DNA from: Chytridium lagenaria
Lineage: Eukaryota > Chytridiomycota > Chytridiomycetes > Chytridiales > Chytridiaceae
DNA length: 64,000 bases
Assembly (NCBI GenBank): GCA_025449115.1
Contig: JAHLKC010000012.1
Location: 124,001-188,000, forward strand
Reading direction: 5' to 3'
Position 1 is the first letter of the stretch; every line of letters starts with the position of its first letter. Positions 1 to 8,821 of this stretch are shown in pieces. The translations under genes were made by a program, and so were the position numbers. The notes beneath the pieces are model-generated. The model was not told the DNA's origin. It saw only the letters and a list, made by a program, of their open reading frames with translations, and did not search any database.

Positions 1-901
1 AAAGTGGTTGGAGTCTGGTTAGTAGATTGCGGGATATCATTGCCATACAGCTACTTGTCTCATTCCCCTGTATATGCCCTATTATCACTCTTTGTAACTA
101 CCACTCTTTGCAACATTGACTTTCTACGTTGCAGCATTGCAAGCTATTCCTACCCATCTCATATACTTTGCTTGTGAATCCGCATGTAATTCTGTTCTTT
201 AGATTCGCTGAATGTTGATAACATAGCCATCGCCTTCTTTCGAAATCCCTTTCCAACTCCATCATTTCCGTGACCACCATAATATATCTACCAGACCAAC
301 AAAACTTACAATGTAAACGTCTCATTCCAGAGAGGGCTATTTGACGACACAAACACCCGTTGATTGCTTCTTTGCAGCATCATCAATCCATACTCGCAGT
401 AAGCATCGTTGGAAGCTAAAGGAACAAATTAAATGCGGTGTGAGTTTAGACAGCCAAGCCATTACTTGGACTAAACATGCAAGACTTACTCAAAAGATCC
501 TTCTTGTTGACTTTTCGAGAAGGAGTTCAGGATGAGTGTGAGAACGAATGCGAGGATGGATGCTTACGGTTCTTTGCTGCTACAATGCGGACTTGTACGG
601 TGCCTGGCATGGGTTGGTCTGTGATGTTGTGATGAGGATAAGAGGGTGTAACACGGTACCAAAATCACAAATTCATCAGTGACGATGCTGCAAAAGGACT
701 CAACAATAATCTCCTTGCATTAATTTAAATAAATGGCATCATCGTTGTCCATCGTTCCAAAAAAACAGGAAATAAAGTGAACGACACGTGAGAAAATAGT
801 CGATATGCTAGCGTGGGGGAAAAAAAAGGGTTGAAATATAAGAGGGGAAGAGTGGTATAGGAGGAGAGGCCATAATATTTATCGCGTTACATTCCAAACC
901 A
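1..901. other. Intergenic, no gene seen
   Basis: I see no convincing coding exon on either strand. Open frames here are short and have no recognisable composition. The right-hand part (about 760-900) is purine-rich. It lies just past the stop codon of the minus-strand gene that follows. Confidence 0.5.
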
Positions 902-1575
902 TTACTTCTTCTCTTCCAACCGATACCTTTTGACAACAGGCTTTGCCTTCACCCTTCCTTCCCCATCACCCACTCCAGCATCCATCATCATCTGCTCTCT
1001 CTCCGCACCCTCCCCAACCGGCAACCCAACCCCTACCCCATTCATCCCCAAAATTCCGTCCCGGTCTCGCCACAACCCGAACCTGACGCGTCCCAGCCTC
1101 CCCGCCCCCCATCACACTCCCCTCCACCCTCCCTCTCCCTAAACCTCTTCACCATCCCCACGACAACCTCAACTCCACAAGCAACCGCCGCCCCCATCAT
1201 CGCCTCCGCCGTGCTGCTATTCAACACAGCCACAAGATCTTGGCGACCTCGATTTTTAGCGACTCTAGCGCGTTAGTCTGTTGCAAGCTTGTAAATGGCT
1301 ACCAGGGTTTCTGGGGAGGTCCGGTTACGGGCTGGGACGGAGACGTCGTGGAGGGGGATGTTGTAGGCGAAGGAGATTGTCTTGTTGGTGAGGATGGGGG
1401 ACGGGTGGAGGATGCCCATGCGGGATATTGGGGAACTTCGATGGTTAATGAGTCGGTGCGTGGCGGTAGGTATGTGTTATGATAAATATAGTGAGAAGGC
1501 ATTCGACGGCGGGTGGAGGGATTTCGTTGGGGAGTTGAATGAAAAGGGGTTGTTCTGGTGTGGGTTTTGGTTGTA
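902..1575 (-). CDS. Unidentified protein, 3' part of a gene with broken frames
   Basis: The minus strand carries several adjoining protein-like stretches in different frames: one reading HPSPILTNKTISFAYN, continuing HDVSVPARN and TSPETLVAIYKL near 1290-1430, one reading STAEAMMGAAVACGVEVVVG near 1160-1230, and a C-terminal tail ending KPVVKRYRLEEKK and a stop at 902-904. A TAA interrupts the frame near 1275. Codon-like third-position G/C bias supports coding on this strand. I do not recognise the family. Either one or two introns or several indels separate the pieces, as is seen in neighbouring genes. No start codon could be chosen. Confidence 0.4.
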
Positions 1576-2348
1576 GGCTTGCGAAATGTTGAGCAAATGA
1601 GGGGGATCGGGATGCTAGAGCTTGCCTAGACAGAATGTAAGTTTAGTTTATTGTTGCTATGACAGATTAAGGGATGAATGTTGGATGAGTGCATCATCGC
1701 TGCGAAAAGATTCGCAGCATGGTTCCAATCACTTAATAAAGCGAGGAAGGCAGAATCAGGGTAGCAAACCGAAAGGTCTAAACGTTTGACGAAACAAAAC
1801 GACGACACATCACTCAATACATACCCATGCGCTGATAAAGACGTTCCCCATGTAACGAAAACCACATCCTTTCCAGCATCACCGTTGGTCATTCCTCCAC
1901 CGTCAACGAGTATGTGATGAGGGGGCTGTAATTGACCTCAACTCTTACTTTTGTGAGAGAGGGCAGGTTTTGGAGAGGCTGTAAACCCTCGAATTTTGGA
2001 ATGGAATTTGCCAAATCAAGGCGACGTCAGCAAACCTTTCGCTTGAACGTTCAGCACATACACCAAGCAAATTAAGATACACTGTTCAATTAATGAATAT
2101 GCCTTAAGGGCTACGAATACATGAGAGAGAAATGAATACTAGATTTCAATGAAACCCGGCAGATGGATGGGTGTCGTGTCGTCATTATAATGTTGCGTAC
2201 ATGCGGCATGAGGCAGATAGGATATCAATTAAGCGAGCTTTCAAAAGGATTGCTCGCCTTATTCAGAGGATTAAAGGGTGAGAAGCGTAAAAAATAGTAG
2301 TGCTGTTCGTCGTCGAGGGACTGAAAGTGAGAAACATTTTCGAATCGG
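1576..2348. other. Intergenic, nothing recognised
   Basis: This stretch between the unidentified minus-strand gene and the NPC2-like gene contains only short open frames with no protein-like composition. It may include the 5' part of the upstream-lying minus-strand gene, whose start I could not place, and the 3' UTR of the NPC2-like gene. Confidence 0.4.
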
Positions 2349-3054
2349 TCAAAGACGGAGGTTGGCGTTAATGCAGCCGACGCTCTTGCGCTCCTTTGTG
2401 AGGAGATCGACATGAACAGAGTATCGTCCCTACACGTAAACAAAGCGCGGGAGGATTAGGAAAAATCGATAAGACGTAAAGAAAAAGATTTGCGACACAA
2501 TAACAAAATCACCAGATGTATCAAAAAACAAGAGGAGAAATGAAGCACTTACAGAAGGAACCTCCTTAGGAATGCTGAAAGTTTGGGTGATAAGAGTCTC
2601 ACCCTTGGGCAGTGGACAAGACTTTCCAATCGACTCCAACTTTTCACACAAATCCATTTCAATATCCACCAACTTGATAGGCCCAACCTTGACCTGCGCC
2701 TAACACGCAAAAGGGGACAAAAGCGAATGCGTCAAACAACGGCCTTTACAAAAATACCAGCAAAATTTGACCAGTCTCCTTCGAGTCCGTCTGTGCCACA
2801 AAAACAAAAAAAATACATACCCTCATGATAGCGCCGGCAGTGACTTCCTCCGAGAGATCCCCCACAGCCATCAATGTGACATCTTGACCCTTCTTGGGGG
2901 GATCCGGGCTTACGGTGAGAGATGAGACGGTGAGGAGGTCGGTTGGGAGACCACAGTTTGAGATGACGCTAGAAGAAGCTGGAGCTGCTGATGTGGCTGC
3001 GGTGATGGAGAGGACGGTGAGGAAGATGGGGGCGAGGCCGTTGATAATGAGCAT
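2349..3054 (-). CDS. NPC2: NPC2/ML-domain lipid-transfer protein (secreted)
   Basis: Three exons (3054-2821, 2693-2553, 2429-2349) join in phase through canonical GT-AG introns to give about 151 residues. A hydrophobic signal peptide (MLIINGLAPIFLTVLSITAA) is followed by an ML/MD-2 domain of the fungal phosphatidylglycerol/phosphatidylinositol-transfer or NPC2 type. Family features visible are the cysteines in ISNCG, DLCEKL, KSCPLPKG and VGCINANLRL, and the GRYSVHVDLLTKE strand near the C-terminus. The expected role is binding sterol or phospholipid in the vacuole lumen or secretory pathway. The start was chosen because the ATG at 3054 opens directly into the signal peptide. Length is normal for the family and the frame is intact. 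It lies head-to-tail 154 bp from the methyltransferase stop codon upstream. Confidence 0.9.
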
Positions 3055-3208
3055 TTTTGAAGGTGCTTGGATTGAACGTGGGGGTGATGGATTGATGATG
3101 GACTTAAGGTAATCAGGAGAGACGAAGTAGACGGAGTGGGATGATGCCTGGTGACACACAAATTCTATTTTTGTTTCTAAGCTGACAACATGCGGGTAAA
3201 TGATTCCG

Positions 3209-4300
3209 TCACAGATTTAATCGACAGATGGGAAGGCGATACACGGGGAGAGTGAAATACGCGCGTCTCACGCCATTCCACACGTCATCGCCAAGTTCAT
3301 TCATTTGGATCTCAACGATTTCAGATGAAAGTCCAACGTCCTCAAGGTCTGCCTCGGCGACCGCACATGAAACCGCGTGGAAGAACGGGTTTGAAACCAG
3401 AGAGACCGTTAAAGTAGGAGTAGATGCCGTCTTCACGAAGAATGTTGGGGAGATGGTCGTGGAATTCTCGTAAGTCGTCATAGAACTCTGTTATGAATAA
3501 AAATTGAGAAATCATGTTTGCAAGGAGGGAAAAGGAGAAACAACGTTGAAATCACCTCCAAACGTATCAAAAAAGATTCCGTCATATGTCTCGAGCTGGT
3601 CAATGACATCCTGCCATCTTCCAAAGAGAATCTTGACACCTTCCTTTTTATCCCAACCATCCGCAATCATTTTCGCATAAACATCTGGATGCGCCTCAAT
3701 AATCGTATGTGTCCCAGGCTTTCTGTCCTGCAAGTACCCGTCCACTAACCCCAACCCAAACCCAACATTCAATACATCCAAACCCTCAATCGGTGCAATC
3801 ACCTCTGCATGCCGTTTCATCAACGGCGCTTCCCATCCCATCATCACACCATTGGCTTCATCATCAAGTAATCTCCCTTCAGAAAACACAAGCTTACTCG
3901 ACAAATACTTTGCATTTGACGGCCCACCCTCCTCCTCCTCCTCCACCTCGCCTTCAACCTCCTTCTCCTTCTTCCCCAACAACGCCAAGATCAGTTCCGT
4001 TCGTGTGCCCTCCTGTAACAATAAATCCCAAATCTCGGTATACCCCGCTTCTACTGCATCTTCTGCTGCGGATTTGTGGGAGAGATCGACGGCATTCCAT
4101 TGATGGCCGAGGGTGATGAGGGTTTTGATGGCTTCCATATGACCGTTGAGGGCGGCGAGGTGGAGAGGGGATTTTCCGGTTGTGGGATCACGATACCAGA
4201 GGGAGGTTGGGGAGGCGGTGGCAATGGCTGTGATGGTGGTAATGTCACCAACGGAGGCGGCTGCCATTAGGGCAATGTCGGGGTCGGTAGAGTCCGTCAT
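3209..4300 (-). CDS. RMT2: Ankyrin-repeat Rmt2-type protein arginine N-methyltransferase, frame slip near the end
   Basis: Exon 1 (4300-3556) encodes N-terminal ankyrin repeats (SPLHLAALNGHMEAIKTL), an acidic stretch, and a SAM-dependent methyltransferase core with the glycine-rich loop VLNVGFGLGLVDGYLQ. The acidic residue after strand 2 is in HTIIEAHPDVYAKM, and DGIFFDTFG follows. This order is typical of fungal Rmt2, which methylates the delta-nitrogen of an arginine in ribosomal protein L12. An intron with donor at 3555 and acceptor at 3488 joins exon 2 (from 3487), which continues YDDLREFHDHLPNIL. At about 3390-3415 the conserved frame switches from YSYFNGL to NPFFHAVSCAVAEADLEDVG, a one-base slip, before ending RLPICRLNL at 3209. 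Without the slip the protein would lose the C-terminal methyltransferase strands. A consensus error is the likely cause. Confidence 0.87.
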
Positions 4301-4749
4301 TGATGAGGAATTGTCACGTAGTCGAGGGAAAAAAAAAAGTGTCAACAGATGACTGAATGGGCAGAACAGAACTCAACTCATCATCCATTACATCTCTGTC
4401 AATACATAGCTGTACGCCTTCACTTGAATCACTGAGGGACACGAACTTGGTGTCGAAAACCTGTCCGAAGCATTAACTTAGAATTTATTGTGAGCACTCA
4501 CAAAAATAGTAATAATGAGTTGAGTGAAAAAAGTGAGACGGACAGTTCATAAATGGATTTAAATCGGTGGAGTGTATGAGGAGTTGTATTTATATAAATG
4601 AGAATCTAAGCTTTGAATACATTTCAGAGCGAACGCGTATCCGCGGAAAACAATAGATATAAGGTTGTGGACACGTCGACAACATTAAAACAGATTCACA
4701 AGAGGTGGAGAGGGGGTAGAGATTGTAAAAGAGGCTTTCAGAGCACAAA
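4301..4749. other. Intergenic, AT-rich
   Basis: No coding exon is seen. It holds the 5' flank of the methyltransferase gene and the 3' flank of the secreted cysteine-rich gene, both on minus. Confidence 0.5.
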
Positions 4750-5472
4750 TCAGCACGCGGCCATACAAGTGTAGTTCTGGCCAACAGCCAACCCACTTAT
4801 GCAAGTGCATCCGTCATTGATGCGAGAATCCTCCATAAAGTTGTTCTTTTGCTGTGAGCAGACCAACCCAATAACCCCAGAGATGAATTGACCGCCCGGC
4901 ACCCAAGACGTGTACAATGCAACAAGATCCCAAAAGAATGGGCATTCCCCACCCTTGGGAACATAAGAGACCATAAATTTCAGTTCTGCCGCAAAGTTCC
5001 ACTGCCCGTTTGGCATGCAGTCAAACCCTCTAGCGTGAATACCACGATTGAACTGAGATCCCGTGCACCTGTTGTTCCGGCCGCAGAGGTTTTGGTAAGT
5101 TCTGACGGGACTGCCGTTGAACCCGCGAGAAATGACCGTCCCCAAGTTGTCGCGCCAGGCGTATCCAGCGTAGTTGGATGAAACCTTTGCAGTGAGACCG
5201 TAGGGACCTGGGTATTCTTTCTCGGTGTTGCATCGGCTTTCGTTGCAATTGTCCCAGATGGCAGCGTTGATCCAGGGACCCCGAGCTTGCTCAACGACGC
5301 CTTTGCTAACTTCGCCGCCGAGGAATGTATAGGTTTTGATCTCGCCCATGTCGTCTGGAATGATGATACGCTGCCAGTCGGAAAAGGATTTGCCGTCATA
5401 CCAGCATGTGGCATGCACTTGAGTGGATACGGCCACGGCGAAGAAAAGAATGGTCGATACGGATTGAAGCAT
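4750..5472 (-). CDS. Secreted 12-cysteine protein of unknown family
   Basis: A single uninterrupted 240-residue frame starts at the ATG 5472 with a clear signal peptide (MLQSVSTILFFAVAVSTQVHA). The predicted mature chain begins at or near TCWYDGKSFSDWQRI. It contains 12 cysteines, an even number compatible with six disulfides, including paired sets in DNCNESRC, LCGRNNRC, DGCTC and a C-terminal TCMAAC. Tryptophan and tyrosine are frequent, with no transmembrane or GPI tail, so it should be an extracellular soluble protein. I recognise no family; small secreted lectin-like or effector-like proteins are possible. It has no intron, unlike most neighbours. Confidence 0.8.
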   Translation of the reverse strand: MLQSVSTILFFAVAVSTQVHATCWYDGKSFSDWQRIIIPDDMGEIKTYTFLGGEVSKGVVEQARGPWINAAIWDNCNESRCNTEKEYPGPYGLTAKVSSNYAGYAWRDNLGTVISRGFNGSPVRTYQNLCGRNNRCTGSQFNRGIHARGFDCMPNGQWNFAAELKFMVSYVPKGGECPFFWDLVALYTSWVPGGQFISGVIGLVCSQQKNNFMEDSRINDGCTCISGLAVGQNYTCMAAC

Positions 5473-6762
5473 AGCTTGACTTTTCTGTAAGCATTTTATT
5501 AGTTTGGGTCAATAGTAAAAGGGAGATGAGTGGAAAGAAATCGAAGAAGACGTAAAGTATGAAACAAGCTCAACATTTTTCCTTTGCACGGTATCGTTTA
5601 CTTGTAAACAGTATAATAGGCTTCGAGTTTGGAGTTTATATACTCTGTTTTAATCCAAGAAGACAGATTTCACACCGAAACGTCGAGCCCACTTTTCCTC
5701 CCCGCTAATAACAAAATGTAGGTTGTGGATATCGAGAATGATAGCCTGCATGAAGACAAAAACGTAACAAGTGGAATAAGACATATATTTGTATATAAAT
5801 ACAACAGCCGCTTTCTTAATTTTTGTGACGCATTCCCTTGACACATCCCTTATCGAGTCCCTATGTGCTTGTGCCTTGTAGTGACATTATCGACTGCGCT
5901 GATCTGCAACCTCTGTTCCCGTGTAAGTTGGCGTAGCTGATAGCATCCTGTCGATGAAGCTTGAAATCTAAATTTATATCCAGGGCTTACCTGGTTTTCG
6001 TGTGACACTATTATCTCACTCTGATATCATTTATACTTATATAGGCCCAGTTTGCCAGACTTTTGCATGATCAGATATTATTCCCATGGCTATTGTGACT
6101 TGTGAGAGTAAAAGAATAATAGATGACACGTTTATAGCCTACGGCCCTGTATTTCACTCTGCATGTATTTACTTTAAGAAACACGAAGCGAGTTATTGTT
6201 GCATATCTTTTTCGTTGCGTTGTTTTTTAAGCAGCAGTTTCAGAGTACGTGTACGTGTGGAGACGTGTCGCTATACTCAATCTTTATTGTAATCTGTACA
6301 GGTACTCTGTTAAAGTCCGTGGACTTTAGGTAATTAAATTATGAATTACGTCTTTACATAAATATTTTACAGGTTCATGTACATATCTTATTAATATTAA
6401 TTTTAAATAATTACTTTATTACATCCACATGTATGTATGTATTATATTTATAATTAGTTCAAGGTCGGATATCCGTCATCCCCCACATCCGACATCCGTA
6501 TCCGCAGATGCATAGAGTTTAGATACATACGTGTAACAAAGAGCGCAACCCACAAGTTCACAACAATTGCTGTTGCGCATAAAGAAACGGTCATTTTGGC
6601 CGCAATCAGGGTTTATATATATAATAAAATAGATCATTTTTTTAGAGTTTAAAATGAGTGGTTGTGGAACACGTGATGAACAAGAGGTTTGTATCACTTT
6701 TTAATATTTTATTTATTTATTAATTTATTTTATTTATTTTGTTTTGTTTTGTTCAGCCAGTT
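5473..6762. other. Gene-poor AT-rich DNA
   Basis: Only short random open frames are present. AT content rises toward the inverted-repeat element (for example TTTATT-type runs at about 6690-6745). No RNA gene is recognised. Confidence 0.5.
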
Positions 6763-6777
6763 CTACACCCCCGACTG
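6763..6777 (+). repeat. Left terminal inverted repeat of TA-flanked element
   Basis: CTACACCCCCGACTG here is the exact reverse complement of 8269-8283. Inside the TIR the sequence continues into ACAACGTT-type repeats on both ends. If the flanking TA (6764-6765) is the target duplication, the TIR proper begins at 6766 with CACCCCCGACTG. Confidence 0.85.
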
Positions 6778-6891
6778 CCCACAACGTTTGAAAAACGTTT
6801 TTTTGGATAAACGTTACTCCAACGTTTTTCAGAAGTTGTGGCAACTATTTTTCGCCCCATGTGGTTGAAACAGTTGTTGCTGCAACGTTGG

Positions 6892-7080
6892 AATTTTTGC
6901 CAACGTTGTCACGTCGTTGAAAATTGAAAACGTTGGGATTTTTAATTGACAACGTTGGTTTGCAACGTTATGGCAACCTCTATTAACTTTATTGTGCATT
7001 TTGCCAACGTTGTCATGTCGTTGAAATGGAAACGTTGGGATTTTTTAATAGACAACGTTGCTTTCCAACGTTATAGCAGC
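6892..7080 (+). repeat. Two tandemly spaced 82-bp direct repeats with ACGTTG motifs
   Basis: The stretch beginning TTTTGCCAACGTTGTCACG at about 6892 recurs at about 6998 as TTTTGCCAACGTTGTCATG, followed by matching GAAAACGTTGGGATTTTT and GACAACGTTG blocks. The two copies differ by a few substitutions and length changes. They lie in the left subterminal region of the TIR element. Confidence 0.7.
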
Positions 7081-7989
7081 GTTGATGTACATCGTTCACC
7101 AATTTCGCTAAGTCCATTCTCTGTAACATTATTAGTTTGATTTGAAAGCAATCCACATTCCTTTTTTCTTTCACTTTTTTTTAACGATCCTACCCCACCG
7201 CCGTTACCACCATCCATCATTCCTCCCCACCCACCGTCACTTGTTGTTGCGTTCTAACTTTTGGCATTTCTTCGTCGTCATATGTTCTACATCCCACCTC
7301 CTACCTTCCTCATCCCAACCCATGCCTTTTTCATCCACCTCCCGCCTCCTTCATCCCGCCCCCTTTATCCCACCTCCTTTATCTAAATCACTTCCTGCCG
7401 TTCCAAATGCTTCATAGTGTGGTAAAAAGTCCTTTATTGTCATTAAGAGATCTGACGTTCTAATTAGACATCCCCTATTGTGCGGCCACTGTTGCGACCA
7501 ATGGCTCTGGATACCTTCGCTGAGTTGTGTCATTGATCTTAATATCTAGGGCTAACTTTTCTGATTAGATGCAGTTTCTAAGGATACCCTGCTTGGAGAC
7601 TGATGCCCTGGTAAGGCTCAACACTTAGTGTTAAGTGTTGATTATCTTTCCCGTGTGTTTAACATATCTATCACTAACTCGCAGATTGGACCTACTGCTA
7701 TTATGCAAGGGAGTGGACTATTTCATGTAAGGTTTAATGCCATTTTTTTTTAACAACTCGGTTTAGTGATTCAGTGGACTCAGCGCAAATTGATTTAGGT
7801 AGCTTTGATTCATTATCGAGTCTGCAGGTAAATACTAATCTCTGTCAGGTAATGTATGCTTCGCATTTTTCTTTTGCGGCATGGATGTATGCCTTCACTT
7901 TCTTTCATCTGTGCGCTTGTTCTCACCCCCCCCCTGTCATTGTCACTTTGACGTTTCTTGCACTTATCACAACTCTATAATAAAGTTTC

Positions 7990-8033
7990 ATTATTATTAT
8001 TATATATATTATTATTATTATTATTATTATTAC
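7990..8033 (+). repeat. ATT microsatellite inside the TIR element
   Basis: A near-pure run of TAT/ATT trinucleotides interrupted by a short TATATATA tract. It sits just inside the right subterminal repeats. Confidence 0.85.
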
Positions 8034-8268
8034 TGAGGTATCAACCAAAGTAGAAAGGTGGAAAGGGTAGGAATCCCAAAACCTTCAAACCGTTGAAAAA
8101 CGTTGTGCCAACGTTGCAGCGAAACGTTGTGTAAACATTTTGAAAAATCGTTTGGGTAACGTTCCAAAAAATACGTTGCTACGAGATAGTGACTTGAAAA
8201 CGTAACTGACACGTTGCCAGCAAAACGTTGTGGCAATAGTTGCTGCAACTTCTGAAAAACGTTGTGTT

Positions 8269-8283
8269 CAGTCGGGGGTGTAG
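8269..8283 (-). repeat. Right terminal inverted repeat of TA-flanked element
   Basis: CAGTCGGGGGTGTAG is the exact reverse complement of the left end at 6763-6777. The preceding TGCAACTTCTGAAAAACGTT region also mirrors the left arm (AACGTTTTTCAGAAGTTG), so the inverted similarity extends imperfectly inward. Confidence 0.85.
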
Positions 8284-8821
8284 ACTATTATTAGGTAAAT
8301 ATTAAATATTAGGTAGGTGGTTTTGTTTGGGTGGTGGCCACTGGTGGACTGGTGCGCATTGGAGGTCAAGCCAGCCAAGGATTAAAATTTCATTATATTT
8401 GAATTATTATGACGCCCACCACCCAGTACCACCTAATAACAATTAATAATTAATATGAAAAAAGATGCCCCTTTGAAAATGGCTGAGGGTTGAACAGGTT
8501 GACCGCAAATCCTATTTATTTATTTAATTAACCTTCTTTTGCCATCAGCCATCTTATTTTGACTGCACGGCCACGGACCTAATACAAGAGGCACCCACCC
8601 CACCACCCTCCTGCGGCCTCTCTGACTACTTCCTTGTCCTCCTGCTGCTCATACATCTTCTTTTGGGCGCGCATCTTAACAAATAATATTTATTTAAAGA
8701 AAAGGACATTGCCACCCTTCCCTTCACCAGCAGAAACCACGTCAACAGCATCCATCCAACTCAGCAGCATCTGCATACCCCATCATCCACACATTCATCC
8801 TTTCATTCGCATTCTACAAAA
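8284..8821. other. Intergenic, 5' flank of the triplicated secreted gene
   Basis: AT-rich with no recognised gene. A C-rich, pyrimidine-biased leader (about 8590-8820) precedes the ATG at 8822, consistent with a promoter or 5' UTR. Confidence 0.45.

Larger units (their letters stand above)
6766..8280. mobile_element. 1.5-kb non-autonomous DNA transposon (TIR element, TA target site)
   Basis: Perfect 12-bp inverted ends (CACCCCCGACTG / CAGTCGGGGGTG) are directly flanked by TA on both sides, as for elements that insert at TA. Subterminal regions of about 300 bp (left) and 200 bp (right) are crowded with AACGTT/ACGTTG motifs in both orientations, and the left arm holds an approximately 82-bp direct repeat (6892-6976 and 6998-7080). 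Such motif clusters often serve as transposase-binding sites. No full transposase frame is visible, so the copy is probably non-autonomous. The middle (about 7140-7400) is pyrimidine-rich, and 7540-7850 has splice-site-like punctuation. I cannot assign a superfamily. Confidence 0.72.

Noticed and set aside
3709..4270. Plus-strand Ser/Pro-rich frames opposite the methyltransferase gene
   Set aside because: Antisense shadows of the ankyrin/Rmt2 coding exon, which has clear family motifs on minus.
6892..7080. Spaced direct repeats that could suggest a CRISPR array
   Set aside because: Only two long diverged copies, in a eukaryotic transposon arm; no short identical repeats with unique spacers.
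7142..7417. Plus-strand 91-codon frame inside the TIR element
   Set aside because: Low-complexity His/Pro/Ser/Phe composition from a pyrimidine-rich tract, with no transposase motif.
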